Assembly (NCBI RefSeq): GCF_003987655.1
Contig: NZ_NGKC01000007.1
Location: 89,080-153,079 of the forward strand
Reading direction: 5' to 3'
Length of the DNA stretch: 64,000 nucleotides
From: Vagococcus acidifermentans
Lineage (GTDB): Bacteria; Bacillota; Bacilli; Lactobacillales; Vagococcaceae
Part shown: positions 1 to 7,691 of the stretch, in pieces
Numbering within the stretch: the stretch's first letter is position 1
Layout: each line of letters begins with the position of its first letter
Translations under genes and position numbers: made by a program
Notes under the pieces: generated by a model
The model's input: only the letters and a program-made list of their open reading frames with translations
What the model was told of the DNA's origin: nothing
Databases searched by the model: none

Positions 1-92
1 GATGAATGGGTAAAGGCCTGCTCCAGCAGGGTGATATCATTAAAAACGATTTGATAATTTTTTTTCAACAGGTTTAACAGTTCTTCTTTCAT
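1..92 (-). CDS. rnc: Ribonuclease III, N-terminal fragment (runs off the window)
   Basis: Only about the first 30 codons are present, read leftward from an ATG at 92. The translation begins MKEELLNLLKK and ends ...LLEQAFTHSS, which is the conserved start of the RNase III catalytic domain (the family has a QAFTHxS motif here). RNase III cuts double-stranded RNA in rRNA processing and mRNA decay. A GGAAGGAAT ribosome binding site precedes the ATG. In Firmicutes rnc normally follows acpP directly; here the opp operon lies between them. The gene has its own promoter. The identification rests on a short but distinctive segment; the rest of the protein cannot be checked. Confidence 0.8.
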   Translation of the reverse strand, partial: MKEELLNLLKKNYQIVFNDITLLEQAFTHS

Positions 93-131
93 CTAACCGC
101 ATTCCTTCCCGTATTTTTTCGCACACATCCT

Positions 132-161
132 ATTATACTTGTTTTTCATCTGTTTTTGAAA
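132..161 (-). promoter_or_regulatory. Promoter of rnc
   Basis: On the minus strand a TTTCAA -35 element (156-161) and a perfect TATAAT -10 element (132-137) are separated by 18 bases, placing transcription start about 35 bases before the rnc ATG. It lies downstream of the oppA terminator, so rnc is expressed independently of opp. Inferred from sequence only. Confidence 0.55.
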
Positions 162-169
162 CATTAAAT

Positions 170-208
170 AAAAATCGGATTCTCTAAAAATTAGAGAGTC
201 CGATTTTT
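170..208 (-). terminator. Terminator behind oppA
   Basis: Two 18-base arms (170-187 and 191-208) pair around a three-base loop with a single G-T wobble. The outer arms are AAAAATCGGA/TCCGATTTTT, so either strand ends in a U-run; it can terminate the opp operon and block opposing transcription. It is 20-odd bases past the oppA stop. Confidence 0.85.
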
Positions 209-231
209 AACTACATACTTTTAAAAAATGC

Positions 232-2034
232 TTAACGTTCTTCTGCAGTCAGTTCAACTGGGTACCAGAATCTACCGTTTGGTGCATGGTTCCAGTCAAA
301 GTTCTTCACGCGTGCGCTGACAGGCAGCAGCTCATTCCGGTACAATGTCGGAATCGCAAATGCTTCTTCTGCTGCATACTCTTGCCACTCGTGGAAGATT
401 TCGATACGGCGTTCTGTGTCGAAGGCTTCCTCAGAGTCCATTGCTTCCAGCAGTTCAGTGTTCTTGTCGTCTTCAAAACGTGTGTAGTTGAAGGAGGCAA
501 TCGGGCCGAACAGTGCTACTTGTGACGGGTTGACACTGATACTCCATGCTGCTTGGTAAATATCGATTTCAGGGTCATCGTTCTTCAACTTGTCATAGAA
601 GGATTGGAAATCAATCAAACGGCCAGTCGTCAGTTTCACATCCAGTCCGATTTCTTTCCACTGGTCCATGTAGTACTCGGCCATTGGCTGTGCCACTTCA
701 CCGCCGGACATTGAAGCAAATTTAATTTCCAGTTTCTCACCGTTCGGGTCTTCGCGCAGTCCGTCGCCGTCTGTGTCTTTGTAGCCGGCTTCGTCCAGCA
801 ATTTATTGGCTTTGTCGACATCTTGGTCAACATAGCCTTTAACTTCTTCTGCGTGGAAGTCGCCCAGTACTGGCGGCACCAATGTGTTGGCAGCTGTTCT
901 CAAGCCATTGTAGAATTTATCGCCGATTGCTTTGTTGTCGATTGCATAGGCCATTGCCTGACGCAGGGATTTGTTAGCCATCTTGGATTCAGGGTCGTAC
1001 GCAACACGTTTTGCTTTAGTGTCCCATTTACCAAGTTTAAAGCCGATATATGTGTACGCCAACTCGCCGCGGCCCAACAGTTCATAGCCCTCGATATCTT
1101 TATAAGCAGAGTAGTTGTCTGTCGGCATGGAAATAATCATGTCGTATTTTTTCGATTTCATTGCTTCAACGATGGAATCTGTCGGCGTTTGACGGATGAT
1201 AATCTTGTCCAGTTTCGGTTTGCCTTGGTAGTAATACTCGTTCGGTGTATACTCCACTGCTTCGCCGCGGACAATCTTGCTCATCTTGTAAGGACCGAAA
1301 GTCACAATGTTTTTACGGACAGGGTCGCTGGACTCCATGTCTTTGACCGGCAGATCTTTGAAGATGTGCGCAGGCATTGCAAACTGCCAGATACCGCCGT
1401 CGCCGTCAGCCATTTCAAGACCTGGGTTGACTTCCTTAAATTCGATTTCCACTGTCTTGTCGTCGATTTTCTTGATTCCGGCAACGTCTTCTGTCTTGCC
1501 TTCGTGATACTCAGTCATTCCGACGATGTTCTCAAATTGTGCGCCGTAACGGACACCTGCATAGTCTTTATGACCAATAATCAAGTACGGCTGGATAATG
1601 TCTTCAGCTACGACCGGCTGGCCGTCCGACCACTTGGCATCCTTCACAAGCTGGATCGTACCTTTTTTAGCTTCTCTGTCCAGCTTGAATGTGGCAACAC
1701 CACTGTCGTCAATCATAAAGTGCTCATCAAAGCCAAACAACGTTTCATGCGACACTTCCATAAAACGGCTGTCGTAAGCATCCTCGTTGAACGCCGGGTC
1801 AAACAGTCCTTGGAATGTCGTATCCATTGCCATGGCAGCTTCCAGTGTACCGCCTTCGATTGCTTCATCTTCGTTAGTGGTTTTAATCGGGAATTTGGAG
1901 ATGTCGGCTGTCTCTGTTTCACCATTGCCAGAGCCGCCTTTTTCCTTTTTCCCGCCGCCGCCACCGCATGCAGCTAGCGTCAATGAGGCAATCACTCCCA
2001 TTGTCGCCAGACCAATCAATTTTCTTTTCTTCAT
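232..2034 (-). CDS. oppA: Oligopeptide ABC transporter, substrate-binding lipoprotein OppA
   Basis: A 600-residue solute-binding protein of family SBP_bac_5. It captures peptides outside the membrane and hands them to OppBC. The N-terminus is a lipoprotein signal: KKRK, a hydrophobic stretch, then the lipobox LAAC with the lipidated cysteine at residue 23, followed by a Gly/Lys/Glu-rich tether. The body carries family features such as the AKWSDGQPV segment near residue 135 and a long C-terminal lobe. It is the last gene of oppDFBCA, 12 bases behind oppC, with a GGGGGAAAAG ribosome binding site, and ends at a strong terminator. The gene is full length. The peptide specificity cannot be read from the sequence. 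Confidence 0.93.
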   Translation of the reverse strand: MKKRKLIGLATMGVIASLTLAACGGGGGKKEKGGSGNGETETADISKFPIKTTNEDEAIEGGTLEAAMAMDTTFQGLFDPAFNEDAYDSRFMEVSHETLFGFDEHFMIDDSGVATFKLDREAKKGTIQLVKDAKWSDGQPVVAEDIIQPYLIIGHKDYAGVRYGAQFENIVGMTEYHEGKTEDVAGIKKIDDKTVEIEFKEVNPGLEMADGDGGIWQFAMPAHIFKDLPVKDMESSDPVRKNIVTFGPYKMSKIVRGEAVEYTPNEYYYQGKPKLDKIIIRQTPTDSIVEAMKSKKYDMIISMPTDNYSAYKDIEGYELLGRGELAYTYIGFKLGKWDTKAKRVAYDPESKMANKSLRQAMAYAIDNKAIGDKFYNGLRTAANTLVPPVLGDFHAEEVKGYVDQDVDKANKLLDEAGYKDTDGDGLREDPNGEKLEIKFASMSGGEVAQPMAEYYMDQWKEIGLDVKLTTGRLIDFQSFYDKLKNDDPEIDIYQAAWSISVNPSQVALFGPIASFNYTRFEDDKNTELLEAMDSEEAFDTERRIEIFHEWQEYAAEEAFAIPTLYRNELLPVSARVKNFDWNHAPNGRFWYPVELTAEER

Positions 2035-2046
2035 TTCTTTTCCCCC

Positions 2047-2946
2047 TTATCCTAATCTTTGTCTTGCGTCTGCAGAACGTTTAAACGCCTGACCAACATA
2101 ATTTATACTTAACATCAACACTAGAATCAGTATTGATGCTGGTACCCAAATCCATGTTTTTTCTGACAGCACCACACCGTTTGAGGCAAAACCGATAAGC
2201 GTTCCTAAACTCGGGGTCGTTGGCGGCAAACCAAAGCCCAAGTAGGAGAGTGTGGTTTCGATGCCGATATTCGCAGCAAAATTCATGGTTAAATTAGTGA
2301 TGATCAGCGAGCTTAAATTCGGCATCAGTTCAAAAAACATAATCTTAAAATCATTTGTGCCCAAGGTTTTGGATGCGCTGATGTAATCGCGGCGCACTTC
2401 AGACAAAGTTTTCCCTCTGAAAAGACGCGCCTTGGCAACCCAGTAAAAAGCACTCATAATTGCAACGAATGAAAAGACATTGTAATTCGAAACAATCGTG
2501 ACAAACACAATAATAATCATCTGAATCGGCAAAATCATGACAAAATCCACCACGCGCATCACAATGATGTCAACGATACCGCCAAAATAACCGGAGAGAA
2601 CTCCCAGTCCGACCCCGACGATGGAGGTGATGATGGTGACGGAAAAACCAATCAAGATGGAGTTCCGCGCCCCGATAATCAACTGTCCGTAGACATCACG
2701 TCCGCCTTCATCAGCGCCCAGCAGAAAACCGTTGCCGGGTGGCGCATATTTATCCAGAATGCTGACTTTCATTACAGCCTGCTGGTCCAAAAGCATCGCA
2801 GCGATAAACACAAACAGCAGCACGCCGACTAAAACAACCAATGAAACCATGGCGATTTTATCTTTTTTAAACTCCCGCGCAATCATCCGAAAACCTGTCG
2901 GCGGGATACTTACTTGTTCTAAAGCTTGTTCTTTTTCTTTAGTCAT
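2047..2946 (-). CDS. oppC: Oligopeptide ABC transporter permease OppC
   Basis: A 299-residue inner-membrane permease of the DppC/OppC type. It has the family's N-terminal FxxxKIAMVSLVVLV helix, a periplasmic-type loop with LGADEGGRDVYGQLI, then the binding-protein-dependent transport domain with several membrane segments. The EAA loop (SASKTLGTNDFKIMFFELMPN) that docks on the ATPases is visible near residues 190-210. The start has an AAGGAG ribosome binding site. It forms the channel with OppB, whose gene ends 30 bases upstream. Length and motifs are typical. Confidence 0.93.
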   Translation of the reverse strand: MTKEKEQALEQVSIPPTGFRMIAREFKKDKIAMVSLVVLVGVLLFVFIAAMLLDQQAVMKVSILDKYAPPGNGFLLGADEGGRDVYGQLIIGARNSILIGFSVTIITSIVGVGLGVLSGYFGGIVDIIVMRVVDFVMILPIQMIIIVFVTIVSNYNVFSFVAIMSAFYWVAKARLFRGKTLSEVRRDYISASKTLGTNDFKIMFFELMPNLSSLIITNLTMNFAANIGIETTLSYLGFGLPPTTPSLGTLIGFASNGVVLSEKTWIWVPASILILVLMLSINYVGQAFKRSADARQRLG

Positions 2947-2976
2947 TTCTGTTTTCTCCTTCCTTTATATCAGGTT

Positions 2977-3939
2977 TTATTGAATACGAATTCTCGGGTC
3001 AACAATACTCATGACAATATCGGAAATCAGGTTCCCGACAACTGTCACCACACCGAGAATCAGCACCAACGCGGTAATCACTGAATAGTCACGACCGTTG
3101 ATGGCATCAATAAACAACTTCCCGATACCAGGATAGGCAAATGTTTGTTCAATAACGACTGAACCGCTGATCAAAGCGGTGATTTCATAACTCAGCTGAG
3201 CGGCAATCGGCAACGACGCATTCCGGAAAATGTGCCGGGTAAAGACCTTACCTGTCGGCACCCCTTTGGAACGTGCCGTTCTGACAAAGTCCATCTGTTT
3301 GGCATCAATGACTTCGTTCCGCAAATACTGGATGGTCACTGCCGTCCCCAGAAGCGCCTGGGAAACGGCCGGCAGTATCATGTGATGCAGCCGGTCCAGA
3401 AAATACGCAAATGTGCCTTTGGTCACGCCGCTGGATACTGAGCCCGCGGTCGGGAACCAGTCCAGCCGGTAGCCGAATACAAACAGCATAATCAGTGCAA
3501 AGATAAAGAGCGGCACAGCAAAACTGAAGAAATTGTAAACAACAACCGCTTTGTCAAACAGCGAGTTTTGATAACGTCCGGAAAAAAGCCCCAGCGGCAA
3601 CGCAATCAAATACGTCAGGATAACTGTCAAAAGCGACAGCCAGATCGTATTGCCGACACGCTGACCGATGATGTCTGTCACCGGTAGTTTGTACAGGAAG
3701 CTCCGGCCGAAATCGCCCTGGAGCGCATTACCGACCCAGCGGGCATACTGTTCGTACCACGGGTCGTTCAATCCGGCCTGTTCCCTTAACCGGTCAATAA
3801 CTTCCTGACTCTGGTTGGGGTTAATCAGCCCGGTAAACGGATCGCCCGGCATCGCTTGGGCAATCAGGAAAATAAACAGACTCAAAATGATGATTTGCGG
3901 AATCATCAGCAGCACACGTCGCAGTATCGTCTTCCACAT
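2977..3939 (-). CDS. oppB: Oligopeptide ABC transporter permease OppB
   Basis: A 320-residue permease of the DppB/OppB type: an N-terminal hydrophobic helix (RVLLMIPQIIILSLFIF), the conserved AMPGDPF segment after it, the DPWYEQYARWVGNALQGDFG region, and five further membrane helices. An EAA-like loop (RTARSKGVPTGKVFTRHIFRN) lies near residue 225. It follows oppF with two bases between the stop and start codons and a GAGGGGG ribosome binding site inside the end of oppF, so the two are translationally linked. It is partner to OppC in the membrane channel. Confidence 0.93.
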   Translation of the reverse strand: MWKTILRRVLLMIPQIIILSLFIFLIAQAMPGDPFTGLINPNQSQEVIDRLREQAGLNDPWYEQYARWVGNALQGDFGRSFLYKLPVTDIIGQRVGNTIWLSLLTVILTYLIALPLGLFSGRYQNSLFDKAVVVYNFFSFAVPLFIFALIMLFVFGYRLDWFPTAGSVSSGVTKGTFAYFLDRLHHMILPAVSQALLGTAVTIQYLRNEVIDAKQMDFVRTARSKGVPTGKVFTRHIFRNASLPIAAQLSYEITALISGSVVIEQTFAYPGIGKLFIDAINGRDYSVITALVLILGVVTVVGNLISDIVMSIVDPRIRIQ

Positions 3940-3941
3940 AA

Positions 3942-4889
3942 TTATGCGCCCCCTCTTTCTACATGTTTCACAGCGGCTTGATGTGTCGGACTGACTGTCT
4001 GCAAGTCATAGACACGGCCATTGTCATCGTAATACTGGCTGTGAAGGTTTTGGTACTCTTGTTCAACGGCGCGGCGTTCAGCCTTGTGCGCCTCCCGGTT
4101 GTCCACATCGATTCTCGGGATAGCCGACAACAGCCGTTTTGTGTAGATATGCTGGGGGTTGGAATAGATATCCTCCCGTGTGCCGATTTCAACAAACCGG
4201 CCTTTGTTCATAATCGCAATGTTGTCGCACATGTGTTTGACAACGCCCAAATCATGGGAAATAAATAAATAGCTCAGGTTATATTCTTCCTGTATCCGTT
4301 TCATAAAGTTCAGCACTTGCGCCTGTACAGACAAGTCCAGCGCCGAAACAGGTTCGTCTGCCACAATCAGCTTCGGATTAGTTGCTACCGCTCGAGCAAC
4401 ACCTATACGCTGCCTCTGACCGCCGGAAAACTCATGTGGATATTTGTACAACGCATCGGAAGGCATGCCAACGGTATCGAGCAAGCTTTGAACCTTTTTC
4501 TTTTCTTCCTGAACAGATAAACGTTCAAAGTTGCGTATCGGTTCCGCAATGATATCAATAACCCGCTTCTTTGGATTTAAACTTGACATTGAATCCTGAA
4601 AAATCATCTGAACTTCTTTGTTGTAGTTCATTTTTTTACGGGCATTTTTCGCCGTGACATCGGTACCTTCAAAAACGATTTGCCCGGACGTCACTTTTTC
4701 CAAACCGACGATGGATTTCCCGATAGTCGATTTGCCGGAGCCCGATTCGCCCACCAAGCCATATGTCGTGCCTGGTTCGATGATAAAGTCTACACCATCC
4801 ACCGCATACACATAGTCGACAATTTTATTAAAGAAGCCGCCGCGTATCGGATAATGTACTTTTAAGTCTTTAATTTCTAATAATCCCAT
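3942..4889 (-). CDS. oppF: Oligopeptide ABC transporter ATPase OppF
   Basis: A 315-residue ABC ATPase that powers peptide uptake with OppD. The Walker A motif GESGSGKST is at residues 47-55, the Q-loop is in QMIFQDSMSSLNPKKR, the signature is FSGGQRQRIG, and Walker B is LIVADEPVSALD, followed by the switch histidine in FISHDLGVV. The C-terminal extension after residue 240 is the oligopeptide-transporter specific tail. Its ATG overlaps the oppD stop as TAATG, indicating translational coupling. It belongs to oppDFBCA. Confidence 0.93.
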   Translation of the reverse strand: MGLLEIKDLKVHYPIRGGFFNKIVDYVYAVDGVDFIIEPGTTYGLVGESGSGKSTIGKSIVGLEKVTSGQIVFEGTDVTAKNARKKMNYNKEVQMIFQDSMSSLNPKKRVIDIIAEPIRNFERLSVQEEKKKVQSLLDTVGMPSDALYKYPHEFSGGQRQRIGVARAVATNPKLIVADEPVSALDLSVQAQVLNFMKRIQEEYNLSYLFISHDLGVVKHMCDNIAIMNKGRFVEIGTREDIYSNPQHIYTKRLLSAIPRIDVDNREAHKAERRAVEQEYQNLHSQYYDDNGRVYDLQTVSPTHQAAVKHVERGGA

Positions 4890-5941
4890 TACGCTTCTCC
4901 TTCTTCATTTCTAAAATGAAAATGTTTGTAGCACGTACAGCGGACAAAATGTTCCGGTTCCACTTCATGCAGTGTCGGATTTTCTTCATGTGCCTCGGCC
5001 GGTATCCAGTCGATCCGCGGTGCAAAACGGCAGCCTTCACGCACCATGTTCTTTAATGACGGCACGACCCCTTCAATGACGTGCAGTTCGGCATCATGCG
5101 AATCTTCTTGCGGAATAGAGTTCAGCAAGGAACGCGTGTAAGGATGCTGCGGATTGTTGAAAAGCAAGTCGACAGGCGCCTGCTCAACGATTTGTCCGGC
5201 ATACATGACGGCCACCCGGTCAGCGGTTTCTGCTACAACGCCCAAGTCATGCGTGATTAAAATAATGCCGGCTTCTGTCTCCTGCTGCAGCTCATTCAAT
5301 AAATCCAGTATTTGTGCCTGAATCGTCACATCCAGTGCAGTGGTCGGTTCGTCGGCAATAATAATCGGCGGCTTGCACGAGATGGCAATTGCGATAATGA
5401 CACGCTGGCGCATCCCTCCTGACAATTCATGCGGATACTGTTTTGCCACACGCTCCGGATAAGGCAGCCCCACCTGCTTCAATAATTCAAGGACACGTGC
5501 GTTGCGCTCCTTCTCTGTCAAATCAGTGTGATAAGACAAACTTTCTGCTATTTGGTCGCCGATTCTCATCAACGGGTTGAGCGAGGCCAACGGATCCTGA
5601 AAGACCATCCCTATATCATTTCCACGGATTTTGTTATACAGCGTTTCGCTCAAACCGACTAAATTCAAATCGTTATATATGATGTCACCGGTAATTCGCG
5701 TATAATTGAGATCATGGAGACCCATAATTGTCGTAGCCAGTGTGCTTTTCCCACAGCCGGACTCGCCGACGATAGCCAAAATTTCATTTTTGTCCAGCGT
5801 GATGGACACATCGTCCACCGCATCGTAATAGTCGTCTTTGATGCGAAATCCTGTGTGCAAATTGCGCACATCTAATAGCTTATTGTCATCAAACAATAGA
5901 ATTCCCCTTTCCTGATTTTTTCCCGATAGTAATTCATTCAA
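4889..5941 (-). CDS. oppD: Oligopeptide ABC transporter ATPase OppD
   Basis: First gene of the operon, an ABC ATPase of about 350 residues with Walker A (GESGCGKST, near residues 59-67), signature LSGGMRQR, Walker [15 protein letters not shown], and a C-terminal oligopeptide/dipeptide tail with the cysteines (GCRF, RCTCYKH) that in related proteins bind an iron-sulfur cluster. The start is uncertain. The outermost start is a TTG at 5941 with AGGAG only three bases away. A second TTG at 5896 has GGAAAGGGG seven bases upstream and gives a 335-residue protein that begins [14 protein letters not shown], closer to usual OppD lengths. No in-frame ATG is suitable. Confidence 0.9.
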   Translation of the reverse strand: MNELLSGKNQERGILLFDDNKLLDVRNLHTGFRIKDDYYDAVDDVSITLDKNEILAIVGESGCGKSTLATTIMGLHDLNYTRITGDIIYNDLNLVGLSETLYNKIRGNDIGMVFQDPLASLNPLMRIGDQIAESLSYHTDLTEKERNARVLELLKQVGLPYPERVAKQYPHELSGGMRQRVIIAIAISCKPPIIIADEPTTALDVTIQAQILDLLNELQQETEAGIILITHDLGVVAETADRVAVMYAGQIVEQAPVDLLFNNPQHPYTRSLLNSIPQEDSHDAELHVIEGVVPSLKNMVREGCRFAPRIDWIPAEAHEENPTLHEVEPEHFVRCTCYKHFHFRNEEGEA

Positions 5942-5996
5942 ATACTCCTACAATGCAATCAGGTGCTAATTAAAAATTAGTATGAAGCATCTTATA

Positions 5997-6025
5997 ATTA
6001 TATTAGAAATGACCCCCCTTTGCAA
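5997..6025 (-). promoter_or_regulatory. Promoter of oppDFBCA
   Basis: TTGCAA (-35, 6020-6025) and perfect TATAAT (-10, 5997-6002) with a 17-base spacer on the minus strand. Transcription would start near 5990, about 50-95 bases before the two possible oppD start codons. An unusual run of six G lies in the spacer. Confidence 0.7.
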
Positions 6026-6039
6026 TAGTTAGAACTATT
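6024..6039. repeat. Palindrome at the opp -35 element (possible operator)
   Basis: AATAGTT-AG-AACTATT, two perfect 7-base arms around two bases. It overlaps the last two bases of the -35 hexamer, a position where a repressor would block RNA polymerase. The binding protein is unknown. Confidence 0.4.
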
Positions 6040-6054
6040 TGTTCGGTTTTAACT

Positions 6055-6132
6055 ATGCTAAAATATGTTCGTATTCTCATCAGAATTTCACAAATTCATC
6101 AACTTTTAATATACTTGTCTATATTTTAGCAT
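6055..6132. repeat. 12-base inverted repeat upstream of opp promoter
   Basis: ATGCTAAAATAT at 6055-6066 and its exact complement ATATTTTAGCAT at 6121-6132, separated by 54 bases. The spacing is too long for a simple terminator hairpin and fits two binding sites for a looping regulator, or two facing -10-like elements. Function unknown. Confidence 0.4.
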
Positions 6133-6222
6133 AATGCGGCGATTTATTCACTGGTAAGCGCATACAATTGCGTTGGATTAAACACGCGCTTGAGAAAAAA
6201 ACATAACAAAAAAATTTGGCAG

Positions 6223-6270
6223 AAAAAAAACAAGCCAGATATTGCGTATATATGTGCAATAACCAGCCTG
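6223..6270 (-). terminator. Terminator of acpP
   Basis: On the minus strand a stem of 8 pairs (three G-U), one mismatch, then 6 pairs (arms 6231-6245 and 6256-6270) is followed by eight U (6223-6230). It lies 25 bases past the acpP stop and separates acpP from opp. Confidence 0.75.
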
Positions 6271-6294
6271 CCTTAGATGGTGCTATATATGATA

Positions 6295-6534
6295 TTATTG
6301 ATGCGACAGTATGTAGTCTATTGCTGCGCCCACGGTGGCAATATTTTCCGCATCTTCATCTGAAATTTCCGTATCGAATTCATCTTCCAATTCCAGTACG
6401 AACTCCATAATACTGATTGAATCAGCACCCAAATCTTCTGCGATGTTCAGTTCATCAACAATTTTGTCTTCTTCGATATCAAAATGTTTTAAAATGATTT
6501 CCCGGATTTTTCCTAATACTTCTTCTCTTGTCAC
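6295..6534 (-). CDS. acpP: Acyl carrier protein
   Basis: A 79-residue acidic acyl carrier protein that holds growing fatty acids on 4'-phosphopantetheine. The attachment serine is S39 in GADSI; the family usually has DSL/DSLD, so the following isoleucine is a mild variant. The GTG at 6534 is chosen as start because GGGAGG lies eight bases upstream; a GTG nine bases earlier touches the ribosome binding site. The gene follows plsX, as in other Firmicutes, but fabD and fabG are not between them. It has a promoter of its own. The partner synthase AcpS is encoded at 27010-27366. Confidence 0.9.
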   Translation of the reverse strand: MTREEVLGKIREIILKHFDIEEDKIVDELNIAEDLGADSISIMEFVLELEDEFDTEISDEDAENIATVGAAIDYILSHQ

Positions 6535-6581
6535 GGTATACACCTCCCTGTTTGCTCATTATGTCATGTCAACTTATAGCC

Positions 6582-6610
6582 ATTTTACTTTTTATCAGTT
6601 TGTTTGTCTA
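6582..6610 (-). promoter_or_regulatory. Promoter of acpP
   Basis: TAGACA (-35, 6605-6610), 17 bases, TAAAAT (-10, 6582-6587) on the minus strand in the AT-rich gap between plsX and acpP. It would allow acpP to be made in excess of PlsX. Confidence 0.55.
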
Positions 6611-6621
6611 TCCTTTTTTCA

Positions 6622-7641
6622 CTATTTCGTGTCCGAAGATGTGCTTTGCGCATCAAAATATGTCACCAGTTTACCGACGACATCTGTCGACAGCATTGTG
6701 TGAATTTGTGAAATAGTATGGCTGACCGCTTCCGGTCCTGTCGAGCCGTGTGTTTTGACGACCGGCGCCTTCAACCCGAACAAGACTGCCCCGCCGTGGC
6801 TGGAGTAATCCAGTTTATTTTTCAGCTGTTTCAGGCTGTCCTTCAACATCAGGGCACCGACTTTCCCTTTCATGCCGCTGTCCATAATTGAGGACTTTAA
6901 TAAATCCATCAGGGAAAGTGCCGTCCCTTCAACTGATTTCAACACGGCATTGCCGGTAAATCCATCTGTGACGACGACATCGGCGACGCCTTGGAACAAG
7001 TCGCGGGCTTCCACATTACCGATAAAGTGAATGCTTTTTTCAGCCGACAGTAACGCAAACGCATTTTTTGTCAGCTCGCTGCCCTTGGTTTCTTCCGTCC
7101 CGTTATTGAGCAGGCCGACCCGCGGGGTATCAATATGCCGCACGTTTTTCGCATAGAATGAGGCCAAAATGGCGTACTGGAGCAGATGTTCCGGTTTATT
7201 ATCCGCATTCGCCCCCATATCGATAAAATCAAACCCGGCATCAGCCTCTCCTGTAAACACCGGCATGGTCGTCATCAATCCCGGACGTTCAATTTGTTTA
7301 ATCCGGCCGACGATAAACAACCCGGCAGCTAATAAGGCACCTGTGTTGCCGGCGGAAAACACCGCATCGGCCCGGCCTTCCTTGACTGCCTGGGCGGCCA
7401 GTACCATCGACGCATTTTTTTTGCGCCGGATGGCTCGGACCGGCTCGTCGTCACTGGCTATTTTTTCATCTGTATGAATAATTTGAATGTTAGTTTCATC
7501 CGTTACGTATTGACGGATGGCCTGCTCGTCGCCGTACAGTTGAAACTCGATGTCGGTCAATTTTTTTTTGGCCAGCATCACACCTTCAACGATGGCTTGC
7601 GGCGCATAATCGCCGCCCATTGCATCTACAGCTATTTTCAT
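6622..7641 (-). CDS. plsX: Phosphate acyltransferase PlsX
   Basis: A 339-residue enzyme that moves acyl chains from acyl-ACP to phosphate, giving acyl-phosphate for PlsY in phospholipid synthesis. The start [18 protein letters not shown] is the family signature; the segments [22 protein letters not shown] and [14 protein letters not shown] are also typical. The ATG at 7641 has GAGGAGG seven bases upstream; a TTG 15 bases earlier lies inside the ribosome binding site. It follows recG after 50 bases; fapR, found at this place in Bacillus, is absent. Length is normal. Confidence 0.95.
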   Translation of the reverse strand: MKIAVDAMGGDYAPQAIVEGVMLAKKKLTDIEFQLYGDEQAIRQYVTDETNIQIIHTDEKIASDDEPVRAIRRKKNASMVLAAQAVKEGRADAVFSAGNTGALLAAGLFIVGRIKQIERPGLMTTMPVFTGEADAGFDFIDMGANADNKPEHLLQYAILASFYAKNVRHIDTPRVGLLNNGTEETKGSELTKNAFALLSAEKSIHFIGNVEARDLFQGVADVVVTDGFTGNAVLKSVEGTALSLMDLLKSSIMDSGMKGKVGALMLKDSLKQLKNKLDYSSHGGAVLFGLKAPVVKTHGSTGPEAVSHTISQIHTMLSTDVVGKLVTYFDAQSTSSDTK

Positions 7642-7691
7642 ACTAAACCTCCTCAATTCCCACTCATAGTGATAATGATAATAATAGCATA

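Larger units (their letters stand above)
5942..6222. other. Long non-coding opp leader/upstream region
   Basis: About 280 AT-rich bases without a credible gene between the opp coding region and the acpP terminator. It holds the opp promoter, a palindrome overlapping the -35 element (6024-6039), a 12-base inverted repeat with arms 54 bases apart (6055-6066, 6121-6132), and a symmetrical GAATTTCACAAATTC (6083-6097) that weakly resembles a CodY box. All look like regulatory material for opp; none is proven. Confidence 0.5.

Noticed and set aside
823..1977. A long open frame of 384 codons on the plus strand opposite oppA
   Set aside because: It is antisense to a clear, full-length oppA, is rich in Cys, Phe and His as expected of a reverse-frame shadow, and has no ribosome binding site or promoter.
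6055..6132. A transposon or MITE end made by the 12-base inverted repeat
   Set aside because: No target duplication, only 78 bases in total, and no second copy in this window; a regulatory role is simpler.
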